From Salegentibacter lacus (GTDB lineage Bacteria; Bacteroidota; Bacteroidia; Flavobacteriales; Flavobacteriaceae), in the NCBI RefSeq assembly GCF_020164555.1, contig NZ_JAIQZB010000004.1:1-64000 (forward strand): DNA of 64,000 nucleotides. Reading direction: 5' to 3'. A model generated the notes under the pieces. It saw only the letters and a program-made list of their open reading frames with translations, was not told where the DNA came from and did not search any database. Shown here one piece after another: positions 7,566 to 16,713 of this stretch; the stretch's first letter is position 1, and the number at the start of each line of letters is the position of its first letter. The translations under genes and the position numbers were made by a program.

Positions 7566-10004
7566 TTAAAATTTATTGATTGAATAATTTAATTTTAGAT
7601 AAAAAGCCCTTCCCGGTTTTTGCACCGATAAGTTGTCGTAGACAGGCTTGTCAAAGATGTTTTTTACATCAAAACTCATTACGAAATTTTGATTCGGGAA
7701 AGTGTAGCTAAGGCCAAGATCTTGCGCTAATTGCTGAGGTACTTTAAAAAAATCGTCTCCTACCGTGTTGGATCCCTGGGGAACCAGATATGAAAATTCA
7801 TCAGTAAAGTACATCGTGTAAAATAGATTTAGCCGGGAGTTTTTCTGAATTAAATTTTTAAATGAATAACGTAAGCTGCCATTCATGGTTAAAAATGGAG
7901 TATTGGGGACATCTATTTCTACGCCTCTGTTTTCAATTTTTAAATCGAATCGGGATACGTTGAAATTAAATCCAAAATTATTGTTGTAGGTATAACTGAA
8001 CTGTGCGTCTATGCCTTTTGAAGTTCCGCTTCCCTGGTTTACATAAACGATTAATTCTTCATCCACATTTAAGGAAGTCTCGATAGGTAAGCCAATTCTA
8101 TCTTTAATATTTCTGGTAAAAAGGTTTGTTGAAGCATTAAATCGATGTTTCTTAAGGTTAAATGTGCCTAGTTTAAGACCTAAATTATAATTGTTGCTTT
8201 GCTCGGGATTAATACTTGCATTTGCTACAACATTATCACCGTCGTTACCAAAAATTTCGGTTTCGTTTGGCAGGCGTACGGCTTTTTCGGCCGAAGTTAA
8301 TAAGGTAATAGTGGAGCTAAGCTCGTAAGAAGCTGCAAAACCATAACCTTCATATTTTTTGTTGCTGCTTACAACATCATCTACAATTTGCCTGCTTCCG
8401 TCTGAATTTCTTTGAATTTCAGGATCTACACTTATTGATTTTTGTTGGTAGTATTTCCCGAATACATTGGTTTTTAACCTGTCGTCAAAAGCATTTAATT
8501 CATAGGTTAGTGAAAGTATGTTCTTGTGTAAATCCCGTGTTCCTAAAAAAGTATTTTCTAATACAGATTGTAGTTCGTCGCTATCTTCTCTGTCAATTCC
8601 ACTATAAACGTGGTTTGCTAAAATTTTGTGGTTATCGTTAATAGCGTAAGCCAAACCTGTTCTAATCGAGGCAACATTTCGGTTAATTTTTGCAAGGGTA
8701 GGCCCGCCTTCTTGCTGTGAGCCCCAGGTATATTTGTATTCGTTACCTCTAAAATCTATTGCCCGTTCGCCGCTCCAGCTATAAGCCCACGGCACCGTGT
8801 CATTTACCTGGCGGTTTCGCTTCCCGTAGTATCCGGTGATATTTACATCTAATCCCGCGGTAAATAAATCTTTTTTGTGGTAAATTAAATTGGCAAGAGT
8901 TGCGTCAGATTCCAGGAATCTTCCTTCGTATGGCATAATAGTCATAAATGCACCATGTTGTACTTCTTTATAATCATCAGAACCTGTAAAACCTACAAAA
9001 AACTGGTCGGCCCATTTTATATCGGTATAGCCTAGTTGAACAGTACCTCCGGTAGACCTGTAGGCATCGTTAAACCTTCTTGCGGTAATAGGGGTTTGTT
9101 GGCCACCTAAACCTGTTACTACTACACTTCGGCCTGAAACTTCATAGTCGTTATCAGAATAATTATGAAAAGCAGAGGCTTTTACGGTAAACCCGGAATT
9201 ATCAAACCTGTACAACCCATTTAAATTTGTTTGAAAAGTATTGAATGAGCCGTATGAAACAGACGCGTTAATAATTTCACTCGATTGTTTATTTAGCACA
9301 ATGTTAATAGCGCCACCAAGGGCGTCATCTGCTAAATGGCCGGGAACAACTCCTTTATAAACTTCAATTCGCTCGATCATTGAGGGAGGAATACTGTTTA
9401 AGTTATAGGAAGAACCAAATGTGGAAATTGGAATTCCGTCTATAAAAATCCGTACTGCACTTCCCGATAATCCATTCAAACTGTATTCTGCACGAGAGCC
9501 TAAGCCACCATTTTGCCGAATTTTCACCCCAACGGTAGTGTTTAGTAATTCGTTTGTCTGGATATTTCTAATACTGGCTTCTCCGGTTTCTACAACATTA
9601 AGGGCAAAACCTTTTTTCTCCATTTTAGATTTGAATGATTGTGCCTGGAGGTATACTTCGCTTAATTCATTTTCTGAAGTATTAATAGTTATATTATGTT
9701 CTAAATTTTTAGAGTTTACAGCTATTTGATGGTGAGCTATAAAATTATCTTTACGAATTTCTAGTAAAAAAATTCCTGCCTGTAAGTTCTTTAATTGGTA
9801 ATTGCCTTTTGAATCTGATTGGGTATTCTCACTTTGATAAAGATTGGAGGCTGTAACACTTGCTCCAATTAAAACATTCCCATTTTCATCTTCAATTATT
9901 CCAGAAATATTGAAGCTTTCAGGTTCAGTTTGCTGTGCGCTTAAAGTAGGCACACCAGCTAATAATAGCAGTAGAAAAAAGCTTATAGTAAAATTTGAAT
10001 CCAC
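7566..10004 (-). CDS. TonB-dependent receptor, siderophore type
   Basis: An 812-residue outer-membrane receptor. A signal peptide ends near TLSAQQ (about 24). A carboxypeptidase-regulatory-like domain follows (ISGIIEDENGNVLIGASV, about 33-110). The plug domain contains IRQNGGLGSRAEYSLNGLSG and RIEVYKGVVPGHLADDALGG (about 160-230), and the rest is a 22-strand barrel ending in a terminal phenylalanine (NYSINKF). The start codon is GTG at 10002-10004; an in-frame stop lies 12 bases upstream, so this is the only reasonable start. The companion DUF4374 and PepSY genes and a divergent AraC regulator point to a ferric siderophore substrate. Haem or another metal chelate cannot be excluded. Confidence 0.93.
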   Translation of the reverse strand: MDSNFTISFFLLLLLAGVPTLSAQQTEPESFNISGIIEDENGNVLIGASVTASNLYQSENTQSDSKGNYQLKNLQAGIFLLEIRKDNFIAHHQIAVNSKNLEHNITINTSENELSEVYLQAQSFKSKMEKKGFALNVVETGEASIRNIQTNELLNTTVGVKIRQNGGLGSRAEYSLNGLSGSAVRIFIDGIPISTFGSSYNLNSIPPSMIERIEVYKGVVPGHLADDALGGAINIVLNKQSSEIINASVSYGSFNTFQTNLNGLYRFDNSGFTVKASAFHNYSDNDYEVSGRSVVVTGLGGQQTPITARRFNDAYRSTGGTVQLGYTDIKWADQFFVGFTGSDDYKEVQHGAFMTIMPYEGRFLESDATLANLIYHKKDLFTAGLDVNITGYYGKRNRQVNDTVPWAYSWSGERAIDFRGNEYKYTWGSQQEGGPTLAKINRNVASIRTGLAYAINDNHKILANHVYSGIDREDSDELQSVLENTFLGTRDLHKNILSLTYELNAFDDRLKTNVFGKYYQQKSISVDPEIQRNSDGSRQIVDDVVSSNKKYEGYGFAASYELSSTITLLTSAEKAVRLPNETEIFGNDGDNVVANASINPEQSNNYNLGLKLGTFNLKKHRFNASTNLFTRNIKDRIGLPIETSLNVDEELIVYVNQGSGTSKGIDAQFSYTYNNNFGFNFNVSRFDLKIENRGVEIDVPNTPFLTMNGSLRYSFKNLIQKNSRLNLFYTMYFTDEFSYLVPQGSNTVGDDFFKVPQQLAQDLGLSYTFPNQNFVMSFDVKNIFDKPVYDNLSVQKPGRAFYLKLNYSINKF

Positions 10005-10118
10005 AATTATATTTTATTATTCTTATTTAAACTAATTTTAAATAACTTGCAGCAAATTTATATTTTGGGTGTCTAAGGCAGTTTCTGTTTTGGGAATAAA
10101 AATTATGGAAAGCGTATT

Positions 10119-11093
10119 ATGTATATTGAGTCTAAATTAGTAGAGATAAATGAATTATTGTTTTCATTAGACCTTTTAGAGGAAAAGGATCAAAATATTA
10201 TAAAGGAAGAAATATCCAGATTCTCACAATCCTGGTTAAAAGCTAACAGCAAAATCCAGTTTACTAAGGGTTTATTTGTTGTTGATACCACCTTTAAAAA
10301 CGAGAGGGATCTTACTGATGTCTTCAGCATCGGGGGCGAGTATATTCAGATATCTTATTTAGGCAAGGGAGATTCGCATTTAATTTCAGCAAAAGAGAAG
10401 AAGCCCATAGGAATGGGAAGTATTAACTGTTGTTACGAACATGATACGATTAGTACAATAGAAATGCCTGCAAATAGCCCTACACATTACCAGGCGGTTT
10501 TTCTTTCAAAAGAATATTACCTGCAATTGTTAAAAGATGAAGCCTGGATAAAGAATAATATATTTTATAGAAATATAATCGAGGGCAATTACATAAAATG
10601 GGGAACTTGTAAATTTCATATCGATTATAGTTTATATCATATTTTAAATGAGATTACACAGGGTGATTGGGAATCTGATTTCAAGAAATACTACCTAGAT
10701 CTAAGGCTTAAAGAATTGTTTCTTTCCTTGCATTTATGCCAGCAAGAAGTATGTAGTGGAGTAGGAAAAGGTATAAGTGTGGAAAATCTTGAAAAAATAA
10801 GAACGGCTCACGCTTATCTAATTGAAAATTTTAAAAATCCACCTACAATAAAAGTGCTGGCCAGAAAAGTGCTTTTGAATGAGCTTCAGCTAAAAAAGGA
10901 CTTTAAAAAAATGTATGGGAAAACGATTAGAAGTTTTATAATTGAGTTGCGAATGGAGAAGGCTAAAAGTTTATTGGGCAAATATACGGTAAATGAAATG
11001 GCCGGTATTTTGGGATATAAGAGCGTTCCGCATTTTATAAACACCTTTAAGAAGTGTTATGGGTATACCCCGAAACAAGGATTAAATCAGTAA
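10119..11093 (+). CDS. AraC family transcriptional regulator, divergent to the TonB receptor
   Basis: A 324-residue regulator with a C-terminal AraC/XylS double helix-turn-helix, about residues 225-322. The first helix pair is seen in IKVLARKVLLNELQLKKDF and the second in MAGILGYKSVPHFINTFKK, followed by the signature GYTPKQ. The N-terminal 200 residues carry the ligand-sensing part. The architecture resembles PchR-like regulators that sense ferric siderophores, which fits its place 114 bases from the divergent receptor gene. The shared intergenic region (10005-10118) must hold both promoters. CAAATTTA at 10053-10060 reads TAAATTTG on the receptor strand, a good -7 element. The effector is inferred, not seen. 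Confidence 0.88.
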   Translation: MYIESKLVEINELLFSLDLLEEKDQNIIKEEISRFSQSWLKANSKIQFTKGLFVVDTTFKNERDLTDVFSIGGEYIQISYLGKGDSHLISAKEKKPIGMGSINCCYEHDTISTIEMPANSPTHYQAVFLSKEYYLQLLKDEAWIKNNIFYRNIIEGNYIKWGTCKFHIDYSLYHILNEITQGDWESDFKKYYLDLRLKELFLSLHLCQQEVCSGVGKGISVENLEKIRTAHAYLIENFKNPPTIKVLARKVLLNELQLKKDFKKMYGKTIRSFIIELRMEKAKSLLGKYTVNEMAGILGYKSVPHFINTFKKCYGYTPKQGLNQ

Positions 11094-11104
11094 AATTAGA
11101 GCAT

Positions 11105-11132
11105 AAAAAAAGCCGCTATCACAGCGGCTTTT
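11105..11132. terminator. Bidirectional terminator between araC-type gene and cold-shock gene
   Basis: AAAAGCCGCT (108-117 of 11,1xx) pairs with AGCGGCTTTT (11123-11132) around a 5-base loop. A-runs before and T-runs after the stem allow it to work for both converging genes. Confidence 0.85.
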
Positions 11133-11159
11133 CAAGTTCTTGAAATAGGATAATATATA

Positions 11160-11354
11160 TTATTCTATAACGCGTACTTCCGCAGCGTTAACTCCTTTTC
11201 TACCTTCTACTTCAACGTACTCAACTTTATCACCTTCGTTCAAGCTCTCGCCATCTAATCCAGTAATGTGTACGAAGATGTCTCTTCCTGTTTCGTCGTT
11301 GGTAATGAATCCATATCCTTTTGATTCATTGAAAAATTTAACTGTACCTTCCAT
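11160..11354 (-). CDS. Cold-shock protein (CspA family)
   Basis: A 64-residue single cold-shock domain that binds single-stranded nucleic acid. RNP1 is present as KGYGFIT and RNP2 as DIFVHIT, with the family N-terminus EGTVKFFNESKGYGFI. The length is normal for the family. The gene is monocistronic, with a promoter 32 bases upstream and a bidirectional terminator downstream. It probably acts as an RNA chaperone. Whether it is cold-induced cannot be told: the leader is short here (about 20-30 bases), unlike the long thermosensing leader of E. coli cspA. Confidence 0.95.
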   Translation of the reverse strand: MEGTVKFFNESKGYGFITNDETGRDIFVHITGLDGESLNEGDKVEYVEVEGRKGVNAAEVRVIE

Positions 11355-11385
11355 CGTAATAATAAAATAAATAATTAATAAAGGG

Positions 11386-11414
11386 CAAAGTTAGCAATAT
11401 ATTATTGATGACAA
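11386..11414 (-). promoter_or_regulatory. Bacteroidota-type promoter of the cold-shock gene
   Basis: On the minus strand TAACTTTG (11386-11393) is the -7 element and TTG (11412-11414) lies 18 bases upstream as the -33 element. The start codon lies 31 bases downstream of the -7 element. Confidence 0.65.
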
Positions 11415-11459
11415 TGCAATATTTTTGATTTTCTTTTGAAAGACTTCTAAAACAGGTGA

Positions 11460-11699
11460 TTAATCTATGCCTTTATCTTTCATTCTATCCATGTTCTCTT
11501 TAGTGAGAGTGTAGTCTTTGAGACGTTTTCCCTTCCATCTCACATACAGGAAAATAGGCATTAAAATAAATGCACTCGCCAGCACAGCCAGGCCAATTAT
11601 CTGGTCTCCCAGCAAAACATCTTCATAAGTGCGGTAATAAAACCCCACCCCGATGGCAATTAATATTAAAATTCCTAAAATTTTTAAAATGGTATTCAT
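11460..11699 (-). CDS. Small two-helix membrane protein downstream of ClC gene
   Basis: A 79-residue protein with two hydrophobic segments (about residues 4-21 and 34-55). A charged C-terminal tail rich in Lys, Asp and Arg follows. It starts 4 bases after the stop of the ClC transporter gene and so is probably translated from the same transcript. I do not recognise a family. A role linked to the transporter is possible only by position. Confidence 0.7.
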   Translation of the reverse strand: MNTILKILGILILIAIGVGFYYRTYEDVLLGDQIIGLAVLASAFILMPIFLYVRWKGKRLKDYTLTKENMDRMKDKGID

Positions 11700-11703
11700 A
11701 GCA

Positions 11704-13494
11704 TTAAACGGTTACTTCTATTAATTTCTGGCGGTATGCGGTGAGTAATTTGGATTTAGAAATAAAACCAACATATTTGCCATCATCTACTACCGGCAGA
11801 TTCCAGGCATTTGTTTCCTGAAATTTACTCATGATATCTTTTGGCCTATCTTTTCTAAGATCAATAATTTCCGGAGCTCGTTGCATAATGTCACTCACCT
11901 TTACTTCTTCATACATTTTCTGATCAAACATTATTGGCCTTATATCATCTAATAGAATAATTCCTAAGAATTTACGATTTTCATCGATAACGGGGAAAAG
12001 ATTCCGGGAAGATTTTATTACGCCTTCGTGAATAACATCTCCCAGATTCATATCTATATTAAGGGTTACAAAGTTTTTCTCTATAATCTGCTGAATATTT
12101 AAAAGGGTTAAAACGGCCTGGTCTTTATTGTGAGTAATTAACTCCCCGCGTTGTGCAAGTTCTGTAGTGTATACCGAATGCGGCTGAAACCTGGTCGTAA
12201 CTGCAAACGAAATGGCTGCGGTGATCATTAGCGGAACAAAAAGTTCGTACCCGCCGGTAAGCTCGGCAATAAGGAAAATCGCGGTAAGCGGCGCGTGCAT
12301 TATTCCGGCCATAACCCCGGCCATTCCTACCAGTGTGAAATTACTAACCGAAATAGGATTATTTAAAATCCCGAGATTGTTAATAATAAGAGCGAAACAA
12401 TGGCCCATGGCGCTACCCATATATAAAACCGGCGCAAAAATACCTCCAACTCCGCCGGCACCCAGGGTTAATGAAGTCGCGATTACTTTAAAAACTACCA
12501 GTCCTGCCAGCAGAAGAATTACCACCCAAATATTATCTAAGTAGGCATCAAATAAATTGGTTTGCAAGGCGAAAATATAATTTTCCTGCAGCAAATTATT
12601 TATTACATCGTAACCTTCTCCATATAGCGGAGGAATAAAAAAGATTAATACACCAAGCCCGAGACCGCCGGCGAGTAATCTTAAGAACCCCGATTTTATT
12701 TTTCGGAATATTGCGGCGAACTTAAAATAAACCTTTCCGAAATAAATAGAACAAACCGCTGCTATTACGCCCAGTAAAACATAAAATGGAACTTCAGAAA
12801 CATTAAACTGATCACTTAATTGATAGTGTAAAATGATATCGTTGCCAAAAAAGAAATAGGAGGTAAGTATGGCTGAAACCGAAGCTGTAAGTAACGGAAT
12901 CATAGAAACCAACGTAAGGTCAAGGCTAAATATTTCAATCGCAAAAATAATAGCGGCAATTGGTGCTTTAAATAAAGAAGACATTGCCCCGGCAGCAGCA
13001 CAACCTATTAAAAGTGTGCGCGTGGCCTGGTTCATTTTGAATAAGCGAGATAAGTTGGAGCTTATGGAAGCCCCGGTAGCCACTGTAGGCGCTTCTAATC
13101 CTACCGATCCTCCAAACCCAACGGTAAGCGGGGCGGTTATTAAAGAGGCGTAAGATTGAAACCTGCGCATAATTCCCTGCCTTTTAGAAATAGCGTGCAA
13201 AACGGTGGGAATACCGTTTCCTATATCTTTTTTGATAACATATTTAATGAGAAAGACAGAAAGGGCAATCCCCAGGATTGGGAAAATAAAATAGAAAGCA
13301 TTGTGATAATTCACAATAAACTCGTCTTCCAGTAAACGCTGAATATAGTGGGTGAAATTCTTGATGCCTACCGCTACAAGTCCCGCCAGGAAGCCAATGA
13401 GGGAGCTTAGCACCATCAAGAATTGTTGATGGCTAAGGTTCCTGGTGCTCCAGTCTGAAAAACGGGTTAGAAGTTCTGTAACTCTGGTACTCAC
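11704..13494 (-). CDS. ClC-type chloride transporter with C-terminal CBS pair
   Basis: A 596-residue membrane protein of the ClC family. The three family motifs are visible: GNGIP at about 92-96, GGSVGLEAP at about 128-136 and GGVGGIFAP near 345. Glu134 occupies the position of the gating glutamate of E. coli ClC, which favours a proton-coupled chloride exchanger over a passive channel. The C-terminal 150 residues hold two CBS domains (seen in NRKFLGIILLDDI and GKYVGFISKSKL), which often bind adenine nucleotides and regulate transport. The start codon is GTG at 13492-13494. The next gene (two-helix membrane protein) follows after 4 bases. Confidence 0.93.
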   Translation of the reverse strand: MSTRVTELLTRFSDWSTRNLSHQQFLMVLSSLIGFLAGLVAVGIKNFTHYIQRLLEDEFIVNYHNAFYFIFPILGIALSVFLIKYVIKKDIGNGIPTVLHAISKRQGIMRRFQSYASLITAPLTVGFGGSVGLEAPTVATGASISSNLSRLFKMNQATRTLLIGCAAAGAMSSLFKAPIAAIIFAIEIFSLDLTLVSMIPLLTASVSAILTSYFFFGNDIILHYQLSDQFNVSEVPFYVLLGVIAAVCSIYFGKVYFKFAAIFRKIKSGFLRLLAGGLGLGVLIFFIPPLYGEGYDVINNLLQENYIFALQTNLFDAYLDNIWVVILLLAGLVVFKVIATSLTLGAGGVGGIFAPVLYMGSAMGHCFALIINNLGILNNPISVSNFTLVGMAGVMAGIMHAPLTAIFLIAELTGGYELFVPLMITAAISFAVTTRFQPHSVYTTELAQRGELITHNKDQAVLTLLNIQQIIEKNFVTLNIDMNLGDVIHEGVIKSSRNLFPVIDENRKFLGIILLDDIRPIMFDQKMYEEVKVSDIMQRAPEIIDLRKDRPKDIMSKFQETNAWNLPVVDDGKYVGFISKSKLLTAYRQKLIEVTV

Positions 13495-13520
13495 TCAAAA
13501 ATTTATTTAAGTGAAGATAA

Positions 13521-13549
13521 AAAAATCCCGATGTGAAACCGGGATTTTT
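13521..13549 (-). terminator. Terminator downstream of aspS
   Basis: AAAAATCCCG (13521-13530) pairs with CGGGATTTTT (13540-13549). Read on the minus strand, the hairpin ends in a T-run, which fits termination of the aspS transcript before the ClC gene. Confidence 0.85.
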
Positions 13550-13643
13550 CATCAATTATAATTTTACTCGATAATCGAGATTCAAATGCTCTGGCGTTTG
13601 CATTGAATACAAAGAATCATTTTTCACGGATACTTTTTGAGCT

Positions 13644-15398
13644 TTATTTCAGGTAGTTTACCTGTAAATGAAGTTCTTTAAGTTGTGATTCGTCAAGTGT
13701 GGCCGGCGCATCTATCATCACGTCCCTGCCGTTGTTGTTTTTAGGAAAAGCAATAAAATCCCTAATGCTTTCCTGACCGCCAAGAATGGCTACCAACCTG
13801 TCAAAGCCAAATGCAAGCCCGCCGTGAGGTGGTGCCCCGTATTGGAAAGCATCCATTAAAAAGCCGAATTGTGCTTTAGCTTCTTCCGGAGTAAACCCTA
13901 AATAATCGAACATTTTTGCCTGGGTTTCCTTGTCATGGATCCTTATGGAGCCACCCCCAATTTCATTTCCGTTCAGCACCAAATCGTAAGCATTCGCTCG
14001 AACTTCTCCCGGTTTTGTTTCCAGAAGGGCAAAATCTTCTTTTTTAGGCGAGGTAAAAGGGTGGTGCATCGCGTGAAAACGATTTGTTTCTTCATCCCAT
14101 TCTAAAAGTGGGAAATCTACTACCCAAAGCGGGGCGAATTCATTAGCCTTTCTTAAACCTAATTCGTTTCCTAAGTGCATTCTTAAAGCGCTTAGCTGGG
14201 TTCTCGTTTTGTCGGCATCACCGGCCATTACAAGTATAAGATCGCCGGGTTTTGCATTTGCAGCTTCTGCCCAGGTTTTTAGATCTTCTTCGGAATAAAA
14301 TTTATCTACGGAAGATTTTAAAGTTCCGTCTTCATTATATTTTGCCCAAACGAGTCCGTTGGCGCCAACCTGTGGTCTTTTAACCCAGGATATTAATTTG
14401 TCTATTTCCTTTCGGGTGAAGGAAGCTGCTCCCGGAACCGCAATTCCCACAACCAGTTCCTGCTGATCAAAAACATTAAAACCTTTGTCTTTGGCAAGTT
14501 CGTTTAATTCGGTAAACTCCATCCCAAACCTTATGTCTGGTTTGTCGTTTCCGTATTTTTTCATCGCTTGAGCGTAGGTCATTCTTGGGAATTCGGCTAC
14601 TTCTACACCGTTGATTTCTTTCAGTAAATGTCTGGTTAAACCTTCAAAAATATTCAGGATATCTTCCTGCTCAACAAAAGCCATTTCACAGTCAATCTGG
14701 GTGAATTCCGGCTGTCTATCGGCTCTAAGATCTTCATCCCTGAAACACTTTACAATTTGGAAATATTTATCTATTCCGCCAACCATAAGCAATTGCTTAA
14801 AGGTTTGTGGTGATTGTGGAAGGGCGTAGAACTGACCTTCGTTCATTCGGCTTGGTACTACAAAATCGCGAGCCCCTTCAGGAGTAGATTTTATTAAATA
14901 CGGAGTTTCCACCTCGATAAAGTCTTGTTTTGAAAGATAATTTCTAACTTCCATTCCCACCTTATGGCGAAATTTCAGTTTATTTTTCACCGGATTTCTA
15001 CGAATATCGAGGTAACGGTATTTCATTCTTAAGTCTTCACCGCCATCGGTTTCATCTTCAATAGTAAAAGGAGGGGTGAGGGAAGTGTTGAGAATATTCA
15101 CTTCTCCAACCAAAACTTCAATTTCACCGGTTGGAATATTGGTATTTTTAGATTCCCGCTCAATTACTTTTCCGCTAATTTGAATTACAAATTCACGACC
15201 CAGTTTTTGAGCTTTTTCCATAAGTTCTTTTGAAGAGCGTTCTTCATCAAAGATAAGCTGGGTGATGCCGTAACGATCGCGCAAATCTACCCAAACCATA
15301 AAACCTTTGTCCCTTATTTTTTGAACCCAGCCCGAAAGTTTTACTTCCTGGCCAATTGAAGCTGCATTTAATTCCCCGCAGGTGTGACTTCTATACAT
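13644..15398 (-). CDS. aspS: Aspartate--tRNA ligase
   Basis: A class II aminoacyl-tRNA synthetase of 584 residues, the usual length of the bacterial type. The order is the N-terminal OB-fold anticodon-binding domain ([19 protein letters not shown], about 20-40), catalytic motif 2 ([18 protein letters not shown], about 218-235), the bacterial GAD insertion (about 290-420) and motif 3 ([16 protein letters not shown]). It charges tRNA-Asp. A -7 element TACTTTTG (15424-15431 on the minus strand) lies 26 bases before the ATG. The gene has its own terminator. Whether the enzyme is discriminating or also charges tRNA-Asn is not decided here, but a separate asnS exists in this window. Confidence 0.97.
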   Translation of the reverse strand: MYRSHTCGELNAASIGQEVKLSGWVQKIRDKGFMVWVDLRDRYGITQLIFDEERSSKELMEKAQKLGREFVIQISGKVIERESKNTNIPTGEIEVLVGEVNILNTSLTPPFTIEDETDGGEDLRMKYRYLDIRRNPVKNKLKFRHKVGMEVRNYLSKQDFIEVETPYLIKSTPEGARDFVVPSRMNEGQFYALPQSPQTFKQLLMVGGIDKYFQIVKCFRDEDLRADRQPEFTQIDCEMAFVEQEDILNIFEGLTRHLLKEINGVEVAEFPRMTYAQAMKKYGNDKPDIRFGMEFTELNELAKDKGFNVFDQQELVVGIAVPGAASFTRKEIDKLISWVKRPQVGANGLVWAKYNEDGTLKSSVDKFYSEEDLKTWAEAANAKPGDLILVMAGDADKTRTQLSALRMHLGNELGLRKANEFAPLWVVDFPLLEWDEETNRFHAMHHPFTSPKKEDFALLETKPGEVRANAYDLVLNGNEIGGGSIRIHDKETQAKMFDYLGFTPEEAKAQFGFLMDAFQYGAPPHGGLAFGFDRLVAILGGQESIRDFIAFPKNNNGRDVMIDAPATLDESQLKELHLQVNYLK

Positions 15399-15423
15399 AA
15401 TATTCCTGAAATTTTAAGTAGCG

Positions 15424-15431
15424 CAAAAGTA
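15424..15431 (-). promoter_or_regulatory. -7 promoter element of aspS
   Basis: CAAAAGTA on the plus strand reads TACTTTTG on the minus strand and matches TAnnTTTG. No clear TTG was found at -33. The 306 bases 15399-15704 hold only this element and the promoter of the MORN-type gene; I see nothing else there. Confidence 0.45.
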
Positions 15432-15647
15432 AGAAGTTCTATTGGGTTTCCCGATAAAATCGACTTAGAAAATACTCCCTAAATGCGATTTAAATACTCG
15501 TTCGCTCGCTTGAAAATCATATAATCTTTTAAATCATTTAAGCTGATTATCTCGGGAAAAAATCCTGTGTTAAGTTAAAAAATAACATTTAAGTAATTGT
15601 TTATCAGTTTTTTAATGTTTTAATGTTAACTTAATGTTACGTGAGTG

Positions 15648-15678
15648 TTGTTTTAAAGTAAACATTTAGCTATATTTG
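15648..15678 (+). promoter_or_regulatory. Bacteroidota-type promoter of the MORN-repeat gene
   Basis: TATATTTG at 15671-15678 is a perfect -7 element with a TTG (15648-15650) 20 bases upstream. The ATG follows after 26 bases. Confidence 0.7.
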
Positions 15679-15704
15679 TGAAGTAAAGTTTAAAAAATAA
15701 GACT

Positions 15705-16064
15705 ATGAAAAAGATAAAAAACATATTGATGGCTGCCATTTTTACCTTTGGAGCAGCTGCTATGGCGCAAGAAAGTCCGGAACCAAAATTTGAAAAAGAA
15801 GGAGATCTTATTAAGGGAACTTTCTTTTATGAAGACGGTTCTGTAAAACAAATGGGAACTTACAAAGATGGAAAGCTTCATGGCGAATGGATTGCTTATG
15901 ATGCAGACGGTAAAAAGCAAAGCATTGCCACATACACTGAAGGGAATAAAACCGGCAAATGGTTTTTCTGGACCTCAGATAAATTGACTGAAGTAGATTA
16001 CGACAATAATCAAATCGCCGGGGTAAATACCTGGAAGAGTGATGGTACTTTAGCTGATAACTAA
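15705..16064 (+). CDS. Exported MORN-repeat (YwqK-like) protein
   Basis: A 119-residue protein with a signal peptide of about 20 residues (cleavage near AMAQE). The mature part consists of MORN-variant repeats, each with a pattern like GTYKDGKLHGEWIAYDADGK, with related units at GTFFYEDGSVKQM and ATYTEGNKTGKWFFW. Databases often label such proteins YwqK-family antitoxin, but no toxin gene is adjacent and the protein is exported, so that label should not be taken as function. It is transcribed alone from a clear promoter and ends at a terminator. Confidence 0.8.
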   Translation: MKKIKNILMAAIFTFGAAAMAQESPEPKFEKEGDLIKGTFFYEDGSVKQMGTYKDGKLHGEWIAYDADGKKQSIATYTEGNKTGKWFFWTSDKLTEVDYDNNQIAGVNTWKSDGTLADN

Positions 16065-16091
16065 AAGCTAAATTTCTTTACAATAAAATTT

Positions 16092-16120
16092 AAAGGCTGT
16101 CTGAAAAGACGGCCTTTTTT
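16092..16120 (+). terminator. Terminator of the MORN-repeat gene, resembling a repeat arm
   Basis: AAAGGCTGTC pairs with GACGGCCTTT (one G-T pair) and is followed by a T-run. Fourteen bases (GGCTGTCTGAAAAG, 16095-16108) are identical to the left arm of repeat copy A at 16719-16732. Confidence 0.8.
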
Positions 16121-16140
16121 TGTTCAATTAAATCTGATTT

Positions 16141-16602
16141 TTAATCTTCTACCGGTACTGCATCTACTGGATCTTCAAACGCAATAAAAAGAACGCAGGG
16201 AGCATCGCCACATTTTGCCGAATGAGGTTTATTGGCCGGGCCGTAGGCGTACGAACCTTCTTTTAAGGTTTGTGGTTGTTCTCCTTCATAAGTCACCTCC
16301 ATTTCACCTGAGATAAGAATAATCCTTTCGGGAGAAGTATGAGTGTGAGCTGGGATGTATGCATTAGCAGGAACTTTAAAGAAGATATCTGCATTTTTTT
16401 TGGCAGGATTTCCGTGTAACACAGCAATATTACAACCATCCGGCATAAAATCTGGGCAAGGGGCCCATTCAAGATTTGAATCGCTTTTTGAAATGGCGAC
16501 TGAGTTTTCAGAAATTTCCTGGGCGAAAATTCCGCAGGAAAAGAAGAGCATAATTAAAAAGCTAAAACTTATTAAATTGGTAAGCTGATGTTGAATTTTC
16601 AT
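16141..16602 (-). CDS. Exported cupin domain protein
   Basis: A 153-residue protein with a signal sequence of about 27 residues (near CGIFAQE). The mature part has a single cupin barrel. Motif 1 is seen in PAHTHTSPERIILISGEM, with metal-binding His residues and Glu. Motif 2 is seen in GSYAYGPANKPHSAKCG, with the last His. A metal site is thus likely complete. Cupins serve as dioxygenases, isomerases or sensors, and the substrate cannot be read from sequence. Two Cys residues (CGDAPC) flank a loop and could form a disulphide. The gene lies 252 bases from the RND permease stop, with repeat copy A between. Confidence 0.85.
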   Translation of the reverse strand: MKIQHQLTNLISFSFLIMLFFSCGIFAQEISENSVAISKSDSNLEWAPCPDFMPDGCNIAVLHGNPAKKNADIFFKVPANAYIPAHTHTSPERIILISGEMEVTYEGEQPQTLKEGSYAYGPANKPHSAKCGDAPCVLFIAFEDPVDAVPVED

Positions 16603-16713
16603 AATTCCCCGGTTTTAATTGGTTAAAAGCTTTTAAAAATGTTTAATCTTTTAAGCTACTTCAATTAAATGGAGAATGGAATGAGTGAATTCCCTGTAAA
16701 TAGTAAAAATAAA

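Noticed and set aside
15705-16064. Toxin-antitoxin reading of the YwqK/MORN protein
   Set aside because: The product is exported and no toxin gene is adjacent; the name comes from loose family labels.
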